Below, piece by piece: positions 1 through 8,303 of a stretch of 64,000 nt of DNA. The DNA lies in the NCBI RefSeq assembly GCF_030811215.1, contig NZ_JAUSQM010000001.1:868001-932000 (forward strand), written 5' to 3'. Within the stretch, counting starts at the first letter, position 1; every line of letters begins with the position of its first letter. The notes beneath the pieces were generated by a model. That model ran no database searches. It saw only the letters and a program-made list of their open reading frames with translations, and was not told the origin of the DNA. This stretch comes from Nocardioides massiliensis. Lineage in GTDB: Bacteria; Actinomycetota; Actinomycetes; Propionibacteriales; Nocardioidaceae. Position numbers and translations under genes: made by a program.

Positions 1-1
1 G

Positions 2-1359
<1,358 letters not shown>

Positions 1360-1360
<1 letters not shown>

Positions 1361-1737
1361 TGCAACGCGTCGCGGTCACCGGTGAGGCGGCGGAGCTGAT
1401 CCGCCGCCTCACCGCGACGCACGGCCCGGTCATGTTTCATCAGTCCGGCGGGTGCTGCGACGGGTCGTCGCCGATGTGCTACCCCGACGGGGAGTTCCGG
1501 CTCGGTGACGCCGACGTACACCTCGGCGACCTCGACGTCGGTCTCGACCGGCCGGTGCCGGTGTGGATGTCGAAGGCGCAGTTCGCCTATTGGCAGCACA
1601 CCCACCTCACCATCGACGTGGTCACGGGCCGGGGGGCGGGGTTCTCGCTGGAGGCGCCCGAGGGGGTGCGGTTCCTCATCCGGTCGCGGTTGATCACCGA
1701 TGCGGAGTACGCCGCGGCGGGGGACGCGCCGGGCTGA
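1360..1737 (+). CDS. DUF779 domain protein
   Basis: A 125-residue cytosolic protein of the DUF779 family, whose members are small acidic proteins encoded next to acetaldehyde dehydrogenases. The start ATG overlaps the dehydrogenase stop by one base, so the two are almost certainly co-translated. A Cys pair near residue 30 (SGGCCDGSSPMCYP) is conserved-looking and could bind metal or respond to redox state, but that is inference. No biochemical function is assigned to the family, so only an accessory role in aldehyde metabolism is suggested. Confidence 0.88.
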
Positions 1738-1767
1738 ACGGTGATCTCGCGTGCCCCATCCGCACCA

Positions 1768-1846
1768 CTCGTCGACCGAAACCGGGCGCCGGGGGCGTCA
1801 GTTTCGTTCGACGAGCGGGCGTGTCGTTAGTCGGGCGGTGAAACTG
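1768..1846. repeat. Nested inverted repeats between convergent genes
   Basis: Between the convergent DUF779 and menB genes, a 15-base arm at 1768-1782 (CTCGTCGACCGAAAC) pairs with 1801-1815 (14 of 15 positions), and CAGTTTC at 1799-1805 pairs with GAAACTG at 1840-1846. The two hairpins share their middle arm and are mutually exclusive. The position suggests a bidirectional terminator, but the long arms and lack of a T-tract also fit an extragenic palindromic repeat. The pairing is seen directly; the function is inferred. Confidence 0.6.
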
Positions 1847-1855
1847 CCGCGGATG

Positions 1856-2794
1856 TCAGTAGTACCAGGGGTACGGCGACCAGTCGGGGTCGCGCTTCTC
1901 GACGAACTGGTCGCGGCCCTCCTGGGCCTCGTCGGTCATGTAGGCCAGGCGGGTGGTCTCGCCGGCGAAGAGCTGCTGGCCGACCAGGCCGTCGTCGATG
2001 AGGTTGAAGGAGTACTTCAGCATCCGCTGGGCGGTCGGGGACTTGCCGTTGATCTTGCGGCCCCACTCCAGCGCCTCGGCCTCGAGGTCGGCGTGGTCGA
2101 CGACCTTGTTGACCATGCCCATGCGGTGGGCGTCCTCGGCGGAGTACTCGTCGCCCAGGAAGAAGATCTCGCGGGCGAACTTCTGGCCGACCTGGCGCGC
2201 GAGGTAGGCCGAGCCGAAGCCGCCGTCGAAGGAGCCGACGTCGGCGTCGGTCTGCTTGAAGCGCGCGTGCTCGCGGGAGGCGAGCGTGAGGTCGGAGACG
2301 ACGTGCAGGCTGTGACCGCCGCCGGCAGCCCAGCCGTTGACCACCGCGATGACCACCTTGGGCATGAACCGGATCAGCCGCTGCACCTCGAGGATGTGCA
2401 GACGCCCCAGGCGGGCCATGTCGGCGGTGGTGCGCTCGTCGGCACGGTCGGTGCCGGTGCCGTCGTGGTATTCGTAGCCGGCCCTGCCGCGGATCCGCTG
2501 GTCACCACCGGTGCAGAACGCCCACTTGTCGTGCTTCTTGCTCGGCCCGTTGCCGGTGAGCAGGACGCACCCGACGTCGGACGTCGTCCGCGCGTGCTCG
2601 AAGGTGCGCAGCAGCTCGTCCACCGTGTGCGGGCGGAACGCGTTGAGCACCTCCGGGCGGTCGAAGGCGATGCGCACGGTGCCGTGCTCGACCGCGCGGT
2701 GGTAGGTGATGTCGGTGAGGTCGTCGAACCCCGGGACCGGGCGCCAGGCGTCGGGGTCGAACGTCTCGGAGACCTGCGTGTCGGACTGCGGCAT
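1856..2794 (-). CDS. menB: 1,4-dihydroxy-2-naphthoyl-CoA synthase (menaquinone biosynthesis)
   Basis: Crotonase-family ring-closing enzyme that turns o-succinylbenzoyl-CoA into 1,4-dihydroxy-2-naphthoyl-CoA on the way to menaquinone. The 312-residue length and the MenB signatures are clear: [45 protein letters not shown] (oxyanion hole region), [15 protein letters not shown] and the C-terminal [21 protein letters not shown]. Actinobacteria use menaquinone as their respiratory quinone, so the enzyme is expected. The gene stands alone here. The start ATG follows GGAGGCTATC-type sequence only loosely, and no other start is better. Confidence 0.96.
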   Translation of the reverse strand: MPQSDTQVSETFDPDAWRPVPGFDDLTDITYHRAVEHGTVRIAFDRPEVLNAFRPHTVDELLRTFEHARTTSDVGCVLLTGNGPSKKHDKWAFCTGGDQRIRGRAGYEYHDGTGTDRADERTTADMARLGRLHILEVQRLIRFMPKVVIAVVNGWAAGGGHSLHVVSDLTLASREHARFKQTDADVGSFDGGFGSAYLARQVGQKFAREIFFLGDEYSAEDAHRMGMVNKVVDHADLEAEALEWGRKINGKSPTAQRMLKYSFNLIDDGLVGQQLFAGETTRLAYMTDEAQEGRDQFVEKRDPDWSPYPWYY

Positions 2795-2837
2795 GATCGG
2801 AGGCTATCGACCCGCCCGCAGTGGGCAGGATCCCGGC

Positions 2838-3139
2838 ATGGCACTCACCCGCTGCGCCAGACCCGGTTGATGCGGGTCGAGCACGAGGGCGAGTACGCCG
2901 TCATCGCCTCGCAGGGCGGCGCCCCGACGCACCCGCAGTGGTACCCCAACCTCGTCGCCAACCCCACGGTCGAGCTCCAGGACGGGCCGGTGCGCACGAC
3001 CTACACCGCCCGCGAGGTCGAGGGCGCGGAGCGTGAGGCCTGGTGGGAGCGGGCGGTGGCGGCCTTCCCGCCGTACGCCGACTACCAGCAGAAGACCGAC
3101 CGCCAGATCCCCGTCGTCGTCCTCACGCCCACTGACTGA
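2838..3139 (+). pseudogene. Deazaflavin (F420)-dependent nitroreductase-family gene with internal 5' deletion
   Basis: The C-terminal part of a DDN-type F420 reductase is intact: [53 protein letters not shown] and [12 protein letters not shown]. Family members are about 140-150 residues, but here homology starts abruptly near 2850 and only about 95 codons remain. An ATG at 2838 (Met-Ala-Leu-Thr) looks like the original start, yet it is in a different frame and meets TGA at 2868. The simplest reading is a deletion of roughly 130-150 bp that removed the N-terminal third and broke the frame. A short product from ATG 2870 (89 residues) is possible but would lack part of the F420 site. Confidence 0.7.
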
Positions 3140-3179
3140 CCCGTTTACAGGGCCGCGTGACGATGACAGCATCACTGTC

Positions 3180-4058
3180 ATGCACCGCGACCAGCGAGCC
3201 GCGCAGATCGCCGCCCTCCACCCGCACGACGACGCCCGCGAGGTCTACCGGATCCTCGTGACGCTGGAGTTCCCCTGGGACATGAACCAGGCGCTCTCGC
3301 TCGCGCTGTTCCGGACCTACGCCGTCCCCTCGGTCGGCAGGCTGCTCTTCGAGACCGGCGAGTTCACCGAGCGCACCCAGAAGCGCTACGACGACACCGC
3401 GCTGCTGCTCGACGCGATGCTCACCGACGGCCTCGACGGCACCGACGGCCGGGCCGCGTTGAGGCGGATGAACCAGATGCACGCGATGTACGACATCAGC
3501 AACGACGACATGCGCTACGTGCTGGCGACGTTCGTCGTGGTGCCGCTGCGGTGGGTCGACGCCTACGGCTGGCGCCGGTTCACCGAGCATGAGCGGCAGG
3601 CGACGGTCCACTACTACCGCGACCTCGCGCGCCACATGGGCATCCGCGACGCGCCCGACACCTGGCAGGGCTTCTGCGAGCTCCTCGACGCCTACGAGGT
3701 GGCCCACTTCGCGTACGACGCGGGGGCTCGTGCGGTGGCGGACGCGACCCTCGACCTGGCCACGACCTTCTCGCCGCTGCACCTGCTGCCCCAGGACGTC
3801 GCGCGCCGCTCCACCCTGGCGCTCATGGACGACCCGCTGCTCGACGCCTTCGCCTACCCGCGCCCCTCTCCCCTGCTGCGGCGCGCGACCCGGGCCGGCG
3901 TACGCCTGCGCGGACGGGTCCTTCGCCACTTCCCGGTGCGCACCACGCCGGTCACGTCTGCGGACCTGCCCAACATCCGCAGCTATGCCGACGGCTTCGA
4001 CGTGCGCGAGCTCGGCACCTTCCGTCCGGCCGCCTCGGGCTGCCCCCGCGCCGGCTGA
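3180..4058 (+). CDS. MpaB/latex-oxygenase-like DUF2236 protein
   Basis: A 292-residue protein of the DUF2236 (oxygenase MpaB) family, histidine-rich helical proteins related to a haem-type rubber oxygenase. Seen here: FPWDMNQALSLALFRTYAVP near the N-terminus, MNQMHAMYDISNDDMRYVL, WRRFTEHERQATVHYYRDLARHMGI and a helical C-terminal half. There is no signal peptide. The ATG at 3180 follows a short gap after the truncated reductase. Many actinobacterial genomes hold several paralogues with unknown substrates. Family membership is firm; the reaction is unknown. Confidence 0.85.
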   Translation: MHRDQRAAQIAALHPHDDAREVYRILVTLEFPWDMNQALSLALFRTYAVPSVGRLLFETGEFTERTQKRYDDTALLLDAMLTDGLDGTDGRAALRRMNQMHAMYDISNDDMRYVLATFVVVPLRWVDAYGWRRFTEHERQATVHYYRDLARHMGIRDAPDTWQGFCELLDAYEVAHFAYDAGARAVADATLDLATTFSPLHLLPQDVARRSTLALMDDPLLDAFAYPRPSPLLRRATRAGVRLRGRVLRHFPVRTTPVTSADLPNIRSYADGFDVRELGTFRPAASGCPRAG

Positions 4059-4064
4059 CCCGGC

Positions 4065-4712
4065 TCAGTCGCGGGTGGCGATCGAGTGCGCCAGCGCCGC
4101 GAGGTGACCCAGCCGGGCGATCTCCGACTCCAGCACCTCGGGGCCGCCGCGGCGACCGAAGATCACGATGTCGTCGGGCGAGCCCAGGGGCGCACCGGCC
4201 ACGACGGTCGAGGTCCAGCGCTCCCACCCCTCGGGGATCTCCAGCCGCTCGGCCCGCTCGAGGGGGAACCACGCGTCGGCGGCGCCGTCGGCGGCCTCCG
4301 GCGCGGCGGAGGTGCGGTGGACGTGCTCGACCCCGTCACCGGTGCGGCGCACGCGCATGCCCCAGTCGGCGCGGAAGGTCAGCGGCAGCAGGTCGACCAA
4401 CGAGTCCAGGGCTGCCTTCGGATCGGTCGTGAGCTGCTCGACCGCCTCGAGGTCGAGGAAGAGGTTCCCGCCGGCGGCGTAGCGCGAGATCCACATGACC
4501 GACACGCCGTCGAGGCTGCCGCAGGCCGACACGACCGAGTCGGGCATCTGACCGGGCGCCAGGTCGAGCAGCACGTCGTCGACCGCGAAGCCATCGCGCC
4601 GCTCGACGATCTCGATCGCCCCGATGTCGCCGCCCGCCTCACCGATCGCGGACGCCACCCGGCCCAAGGATCCGGGGACGTCGGGCAGCTCCACACGGAG
4701 TAGGTAGGTCAC
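4065..4712 (-). CDS. ACT-domain amino-acid-binding protein
   Basis: A 215-residue cytosolic protein. The first 75 residues form an ACT domain (LLRVELPDVPGSLGRVASAI, then GGDIGAIEIVE), the ligand-binding fold found in amino-acid-regulated enzymes and sensors. The rest (SRYAAGGNLFLDLEAVEQL and on) carries no enzyme motif I recognise. It is a stand-alone regulatory or sensing protein found widely in actinobacteria. The gene converges with the MpaB-like gene six bases away and is transcribed away from thpR. The ligand and partner are unknown. Confidence 0.8.
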   Translation of the reverse strand: MTYLLRVELPDVPGSLGRVASAIGEAGGDIGAIEIVERRDGFAVDDVLLDLAPGQMPDSVVSACGSLDGVSVMWISRYAAGGNLFLDLEAVEQLTTDPKAALDSLVDLLPLTFRADWGMRVRRTGDGVEHVHRTSAAPEAADGAADAWFPLERAERLEIPEGWERWTSTVVAGAPLGSPDDIVIFGRRGGPEVLESEIARLGHLAALAHSIATRD

Positions 4713-4751
4713 GGTGCCTCCCTGGGCACATCGGCTGCTTGCGAGCTGACC

Positions 4752-5351
4752 CTATCGGTCGCCGCGCTCGGGACCCGCCGCCAGCACCGCACGGCGCACG
4801 ACCTCGTAGCGCGGCCGGCGCCGCGGGCCCTCCCCCAGGTGGGAGGCGACGAGGGCCACCTCGTCGACGTCCCACCACGGTCCGCGGTAGGTGTCGAGCA
4901 CCCGCACCCAGGCGACGACGTCGCGCGCCCGGGCGAGTCGGCCGAGGGTCAGGTGGGGGCGCAACCGGCCCCCGTCCGGCGCCGCTCCGACGTGCGCGGC
5001 GCCCGCCCGCACCCCGGCGGCGAGCCGATCCAGCTCGGTCACCCCGCGCTCGTCGGTCTCGGCGCCGGCCCACACCACCTTGGCGTCGGCCACCCCGGGG
5101 AAGGCGCCTCCCCCGGCGACCCGCATCCGGAAGGAGGTACGCCGAGCCGCCGCGGCATCGAGGGCCTCGACGAGGTCGTCGACCACCCGGTCCGGGACGG
5201 CCGGCAGGAACGCCAGCGTGTAGTGCCACTGCTCCGGGTCGCTCCACCGCAACCCGCTGCCGGCCCGTGTCGCCGTACGCCGGGGCTCCCAGAACTCCGC
5301 GAGGTCCTCCACCGCGGCGAGCGGCGGCTGGACGGCCACGAACATGCGCAT
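4752..5351 (-). CDS. thpR: RNA 2',3'-cyclic phosphodiesterase (2'-5' RNA ligase family)
   Basis: A 199-residue 2H phosphoesterase that opens 2',3'-cyclic phosphates on RNA ends. Both catalytic HxTx motifs are visible: WHYTLAFLP near residue 45 and RPHLTLGRL near residue 135. The N-terminus MRMFVAVQPP is typical of the family, which supports the start at 5351; the second Met at 5345 is an alternative. The biological substrate in bacteria is unsettled. Confidence 0.92.
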   Translation of the reverse strand: MRMFVAVQPPLAAVEDLAEFWEPRRTATRAGSGLRWSDPEQWHYTLAFLPAVPDRVVDDLVEALDAAAARRTSFRMRVAGGGAFPGVADAKVVWAGAETDERGVTELDRLAAGVRAGAAHVGAAPDGGRLRPHLTLGRLARARDVVAWVRVLDTYRGPWWDVDEVALVASHLGEGPRRRPRYEVVRRAVLAAGPERGDR

Positions 5352-5389
5352 GCCCCCAGCCTTGCAGGCCGGGTCAGGCCGGGCCTGCG

Positions 5390-6103
5390 CTAGGAGCCCA
5401 CGGGGTCGAAGCGGTAGCCGATGCCGCGCACGGTGCGGATCCAGTTCGCTGCGGGGGCGTGGGCGCGCAGCTTGCGCCGCAGGTTGGCGACGTGGACGTC
5501 GACGAGGTGCCCCGGGGACTCCTCGCCGTGCCAGATCTCGCGGACCAGCGTGGCGCGGTCCTGGACCACCCCGCCGTGGCGGGCGAGCCAGTGCAACAGG
5601 TCGAACTCGGTGCGGGTCAGCGGGAGGACGGTGCCGTCGATCCGGGCGTCGCGACGCGTCGCGTGCACGACGAGCCCGCCGCCACCCTCGATCACGCCGT
5701 CGCGATCGGCGCGGGAGCGCTCGAGACCCTCGAGCACCGGAGGCCGTCGGTAGAGCGCGGAGACGCGGGCCCGCAGCTCGCGGGTGGAGAACGGCTTGGT
5801 CATGTAGTCGTCGGCCCCGACCTCGAGGCCCATCAACCGGTCGGCCTCCTCGGCGCGCGCGGTCAGCATGATCATGTAGGCGCTGCTGTGCCGGCGGATC
5901 CGGCGGCACAGCTCGATCCCGTCGAAGCCGGGCAGGTTGAGGTCCAAAGTGACCAGGTCGGGCTCGTGCTCGTCGAAGGACCGCAGGGCCGACTCGCCGT
6001 CACCGGCCACCCGGACGTCGAACCCGACCTGGGCCAGCACGCTGCCGACGAGCTCGCCGACGTCCGCGTCGTCCTCGACGACCAGTGCCGTGCGGTGCTC
6101 CAT
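5390..6103 (-). CDS. OmpR/PhoB-family response regulator (orphan)
   Basis: A 237-residue two-component regulator. The receiver domain (residues 1-120) has the acidic pair at 11-12, phospho-acceptor Asp54 in LVTLDLNLPGFDG and the conserved Lys in DYMTKPFST. A winged-helix DNA-binding domain follows, ending HVANLRRKL and TVRGIGYRFD. No histidine kinase is adjacent; the closest kinase gene in the window is at 12586. The receiver is strikingly similar to the single-domain regulator at 22422. Direct and inverted CAAG(G/T)TTC-like repeats upstream (6242-6274) could be its own binding site. Confidence 0.93.
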   Translation of the reverse strand: MEHRTALVVEDDADVGELVGSVLAQVGFDVRVAGDGESALRSFDEHEPDLVTLDLNLPGFDGIELCRRIRRHSSAYMIMLTARAEEADRLMGLEVGADDYMTKPFSTRELRARVSALYRRPPVLEGLERSRADRDGVIEGGGGLVVHATRRDARIDGTVLPLTRTEFDLLHWLARHGGVVQDRATLVREIWHGEESPGHLVDVHVANLRRKLRAHAPAANWIRTVRGIGYRFDPVGS

Positions 6104-6125
6104 CGCCCGCTCCTCCCTCACCCGA

Positions 6126-6151
6126 TACCCGCGCGATGCGAAGCGCGGGTA
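6126..6151 (-). terminator. Perfect 9-bp GC-rich hairpin
   Basis: TACCCGCGC (6126-6134) pairs perfectly with GCGCGGGTA (6143-6151) around an 8-nt loop. It lies between the stop of the YhgE-like gene (6282) and the start of the response regulator (6103), both on the minus strand, so it may terminate the upstream operon or act in the regulator leader. There is no T-tract, as is common in high-GC genomes. Confidence 0.5.
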
Positions 6152-6241
6152 CGGTCGCCCTCCACGACCGCACCCGCGCGCCTCTGGGACTCCGGTCCGC
6201 AACGGTGTCAGGGAGAGGATCGGCCGGGCGACGGCGCAGGA

Positions 6242-6274
6242 CAAGGTTTCCGTCCGGAACTTGCGCGAACCTTG
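6242..6274. promoter_or_regulatory. Repeated CAAGGTT-type half-sites upstream of the response regulator
   Basis: CAAGGTT at 6242-6248 and its inverse AACCTTG at 6268-6274 flank a third half-site, GGAACTTG (6256-6263). Read on the minus strand, the units GCAAGGTTCGC and GCAAGTTCCGG are spaced 11 bp apart. About one helical turn between direct repeats is typical of OmpR-family binding sites. The site sits about 150 bp upstream of the regulator at 5390-6103 and just past the YhgE gene end, so autoregulation is a reasonable inference. Confidence 0.4.
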
Positions 6275-6281
6275 CGGTGGC

Positions 6282-8303
6282 TCAGGTGCGGGCGGGCTCC
6301 AGGTCACGGCGTAGGTCGGCCACCCGGACCTGCTGGCGCCGACGGGCGGCCAGCACGCTCACGGCACCGGCGGCGCCTGCCCAGACCAGCAGCACCACCA
6401 CGGCACCGGCGGCCGAGGCCGGCGCGTCCGGCACGAGCACGGGGGTGACCACGCGCGCCAGCGCCGAGACCGGCAGCAGTCCGTCGAGTGCGGCCAGCGG
6501 CGCCGGTGCGGTCTGGATCGGGACCAGCCCGCCGAGGGTCACCACCTGGAGTGCGGTGAACACGATCAGCGCGATCCACCCGCGGCGCGGACCCGAGACG
6601 GCCACGAACGCCTGGGCGACGGCCGCGAAGACCGCACCCCCGAGCGCGAGCGCCGCGACCAGTCCCAGCCAGCCGCTCAGGCCGGCAGGAGAGCCGGCCA
6701 GCCACACCGTGGCCACGACCACGAGCAGTGCCTGACCCAGCCCGAGCAGCCACGCCGGTCGCAGACCACCCAGCACCACGCGGTACGCCGGCCCAGCGCG
6801 CTCGGCGAGGGCCTGGGGCAGTGCGGGGCGCACGAGGAACGTGACGAACGCGCCGATCCACAGCGCGAGCGCCACGGCGGCCGGGGTGAGCGAGGTCTGC
6901 AGGTCCACCGGGTCACCGACCCGCTGGTTGGTGCTGCGCACCGGTTGGCTGACGACCTCGGCCATGTCGCCGGCTTCCGACGGGTCCTGCGAGGGCACCT
7001 GCTCGGCACCCTCCGTGAGGCCGGTCGCCAGCTGCTGGGCGCCGTCGCGGAGCTGACCGGTGCCGTCATTGAGCTGACCCGCTCCGGTGGCCAGCGCACG
7101 GGCCCCGTCCCCGGCGACGCTCGCGCCGGTGGCGAGCTCCGCCGTGCCGTCCGCCAGCTGCCGGGCACCGCCCGCGAGCTGCGTGGCACCGGTGGCGGCC
7201 TCACCCGTGGCACCGGCCAGCTGCCGGGCGCCCCCGGCGAGCTGCTGGATCCCCGCGCGCAGCTCGGGCGCCGCCGCGGCCAGCTCCTGCGTGCCGTCGG
7301 CGAGCTGCTCGGCACCGCTGGCGAGCTCCGCCGCCTGCGCACCACCGGAGCCGGCGGCCGCCCGCGCGATCGTGCACAGCCGGGGCGCCTGCAGCGCGAG
7401 CAACGGTCGGGTGCGGCAGGCCTGCGCCCAGTCGGCGACGAGGTCGGCGTAGACGACGACGCCCTCGGCGAGCTGGCCGGCACCGTCGGCGAGCTGCTGC
7501 GCCTGACCCGGCAAGGTGCGGGTGCGCTGCGCCAGCTCCCGCGATCCGGCCGCCAGCTCACTGGCACCGGTGTCGAGCTGACGCAGGCCCCCGGCGAGCT
7601 CCTGCGCGCCCGACGACAGCTCCGTCGCCCCGCCGGCCAGCTGCGCGGCCCCGGCGTCGAGCTCGCCGAGGCCATCCGCGAGCTCGGCGGCGCCCTGCCC
7701 GGCCTGCGCCACCCCGGCGCCGAGCTGGCCCGCCCCATCGGCGAGCTGACCGGCCGCACCGGCGGCCTTCCCGAGCTGCTTGCCGACGGTCGCGGTCTGG
7801 GTGAAGACGCCCTCGAGGTAGCGCGCCGTGATGAACCGGCCCAGGCGGGCCGAAGCGATCGTGCCGATCTGGTCGCTCACCTGCGCCACCACGGGACTGG
7901 CGGCGTCGTTGCTGCGGACCGTGATCTCGGCGGCCGACGGGTCCCGCCCCGCGATGCCCGCCAGCGTGCGGGAGAAGTCCTCCGGGATGGTGACGACCGC
8001 GAAGTAGCGGCCCTCCTGCAACCCGGTCAGCGCGTCGTCGGCGTCGGCCAGCTCCCAGCCCAGGCTGCGGTCCTCCTCCTGCGCGGGCGAGGTGAGCTCG
8101 GCGGCCAGGAGACGTCCGGCGTACACCGTCTGGGCGTTCGTGCCCTTGCCCTGGGTGACCGGCTCATCGAGGTTGACGACCGCGGCCGGGATCCGCTCGG
8201 TCGCGGCGTCCCGGTCGCCGAAGGACCACAGCACCAGTCCGGCGAAGAGGGCCGGCACGGCGAGCGTGCCGATCAGGACGCGGGTCAGCCAACGGGGGAC
8301 CAT
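6282..8303 (-). CDS. YhgE/Pip-family membrane protein with long coiled repeat ectodomain
   Basis: A 673-residue integral membrane protein of the YhgE/Pip family (phage-infection/ESX-like accessory, ABC-2-type membrane fold). One TM segment near the N-terminus (LIGTLAVPALFAGLVLW) leads to an external domain; roughly residues 180-450 hold about two dozen copies of a short unit such as QLADGAGQLGAG, predicted as a helical rod; the C-terminal 220 residues hold about five TM segments. Its ATG (8303) lies 19 bases inside the end of the MMPL gene, so the two are translationally coupled and probably share the TetR-controlled promoter at 11010. The role is unknown; envelope transport or export is likely. 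Confidence 0.88.
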   Translation of the reverse strand: MVPRWLTRVLIGTLAVPALFAGLVLWSFGDRDAATERIPAAVVNLDEPVTQGKGTNAQTVYAGRLLAAELTSPAQEEDRSLGWELADADDALTGLQEGRYFAVVTIPEDFSRTLAGIAGRDPSAAEITVRSNDAASPVVAQVSDQIGTIASARLGRFITARYLEGVFTQTATVGKQLGKAAGAAGQLADGAGQLGAGVAQAGQGAAELADGLGELDAGAAQLAGGATELSSGAQELAGGLRQLDTGASELAAGSRELAQRTRTLPGQAQQLADGAGQLAEGVVVYADLVADWAQACRTRPLLALQAPRLCTIARAAAGSGGAQAAELASGAEQLADGTQELAAAAPELRAGIQQLAGGARQLAGATGEAATGATQLAGGARQLADGTAELATGASVAGDGARALATGAGQLNDGTGQLRDGAQQLATGLTEGAEQVPSQDPSEAGDMAEVVSQPVRSTNQRVGDPVDLQTSLTPAAVALALWIGAFVTFLVRPALPQALAERAGPAYRVVLGGLRPAWLLGLGQALLVVVATVWLAGSPAGLSGWLGLVAALALGGAVFAAVAQAFVAVSGPRRGWIALIVFTALQVVTLGGLVPIQTAPAPLAALDGLLPVSALARVVTPVLVPDAPASAAGAVVVLLVWAGAAGAVSVLAARRRQQVRVADLRRDLEPART

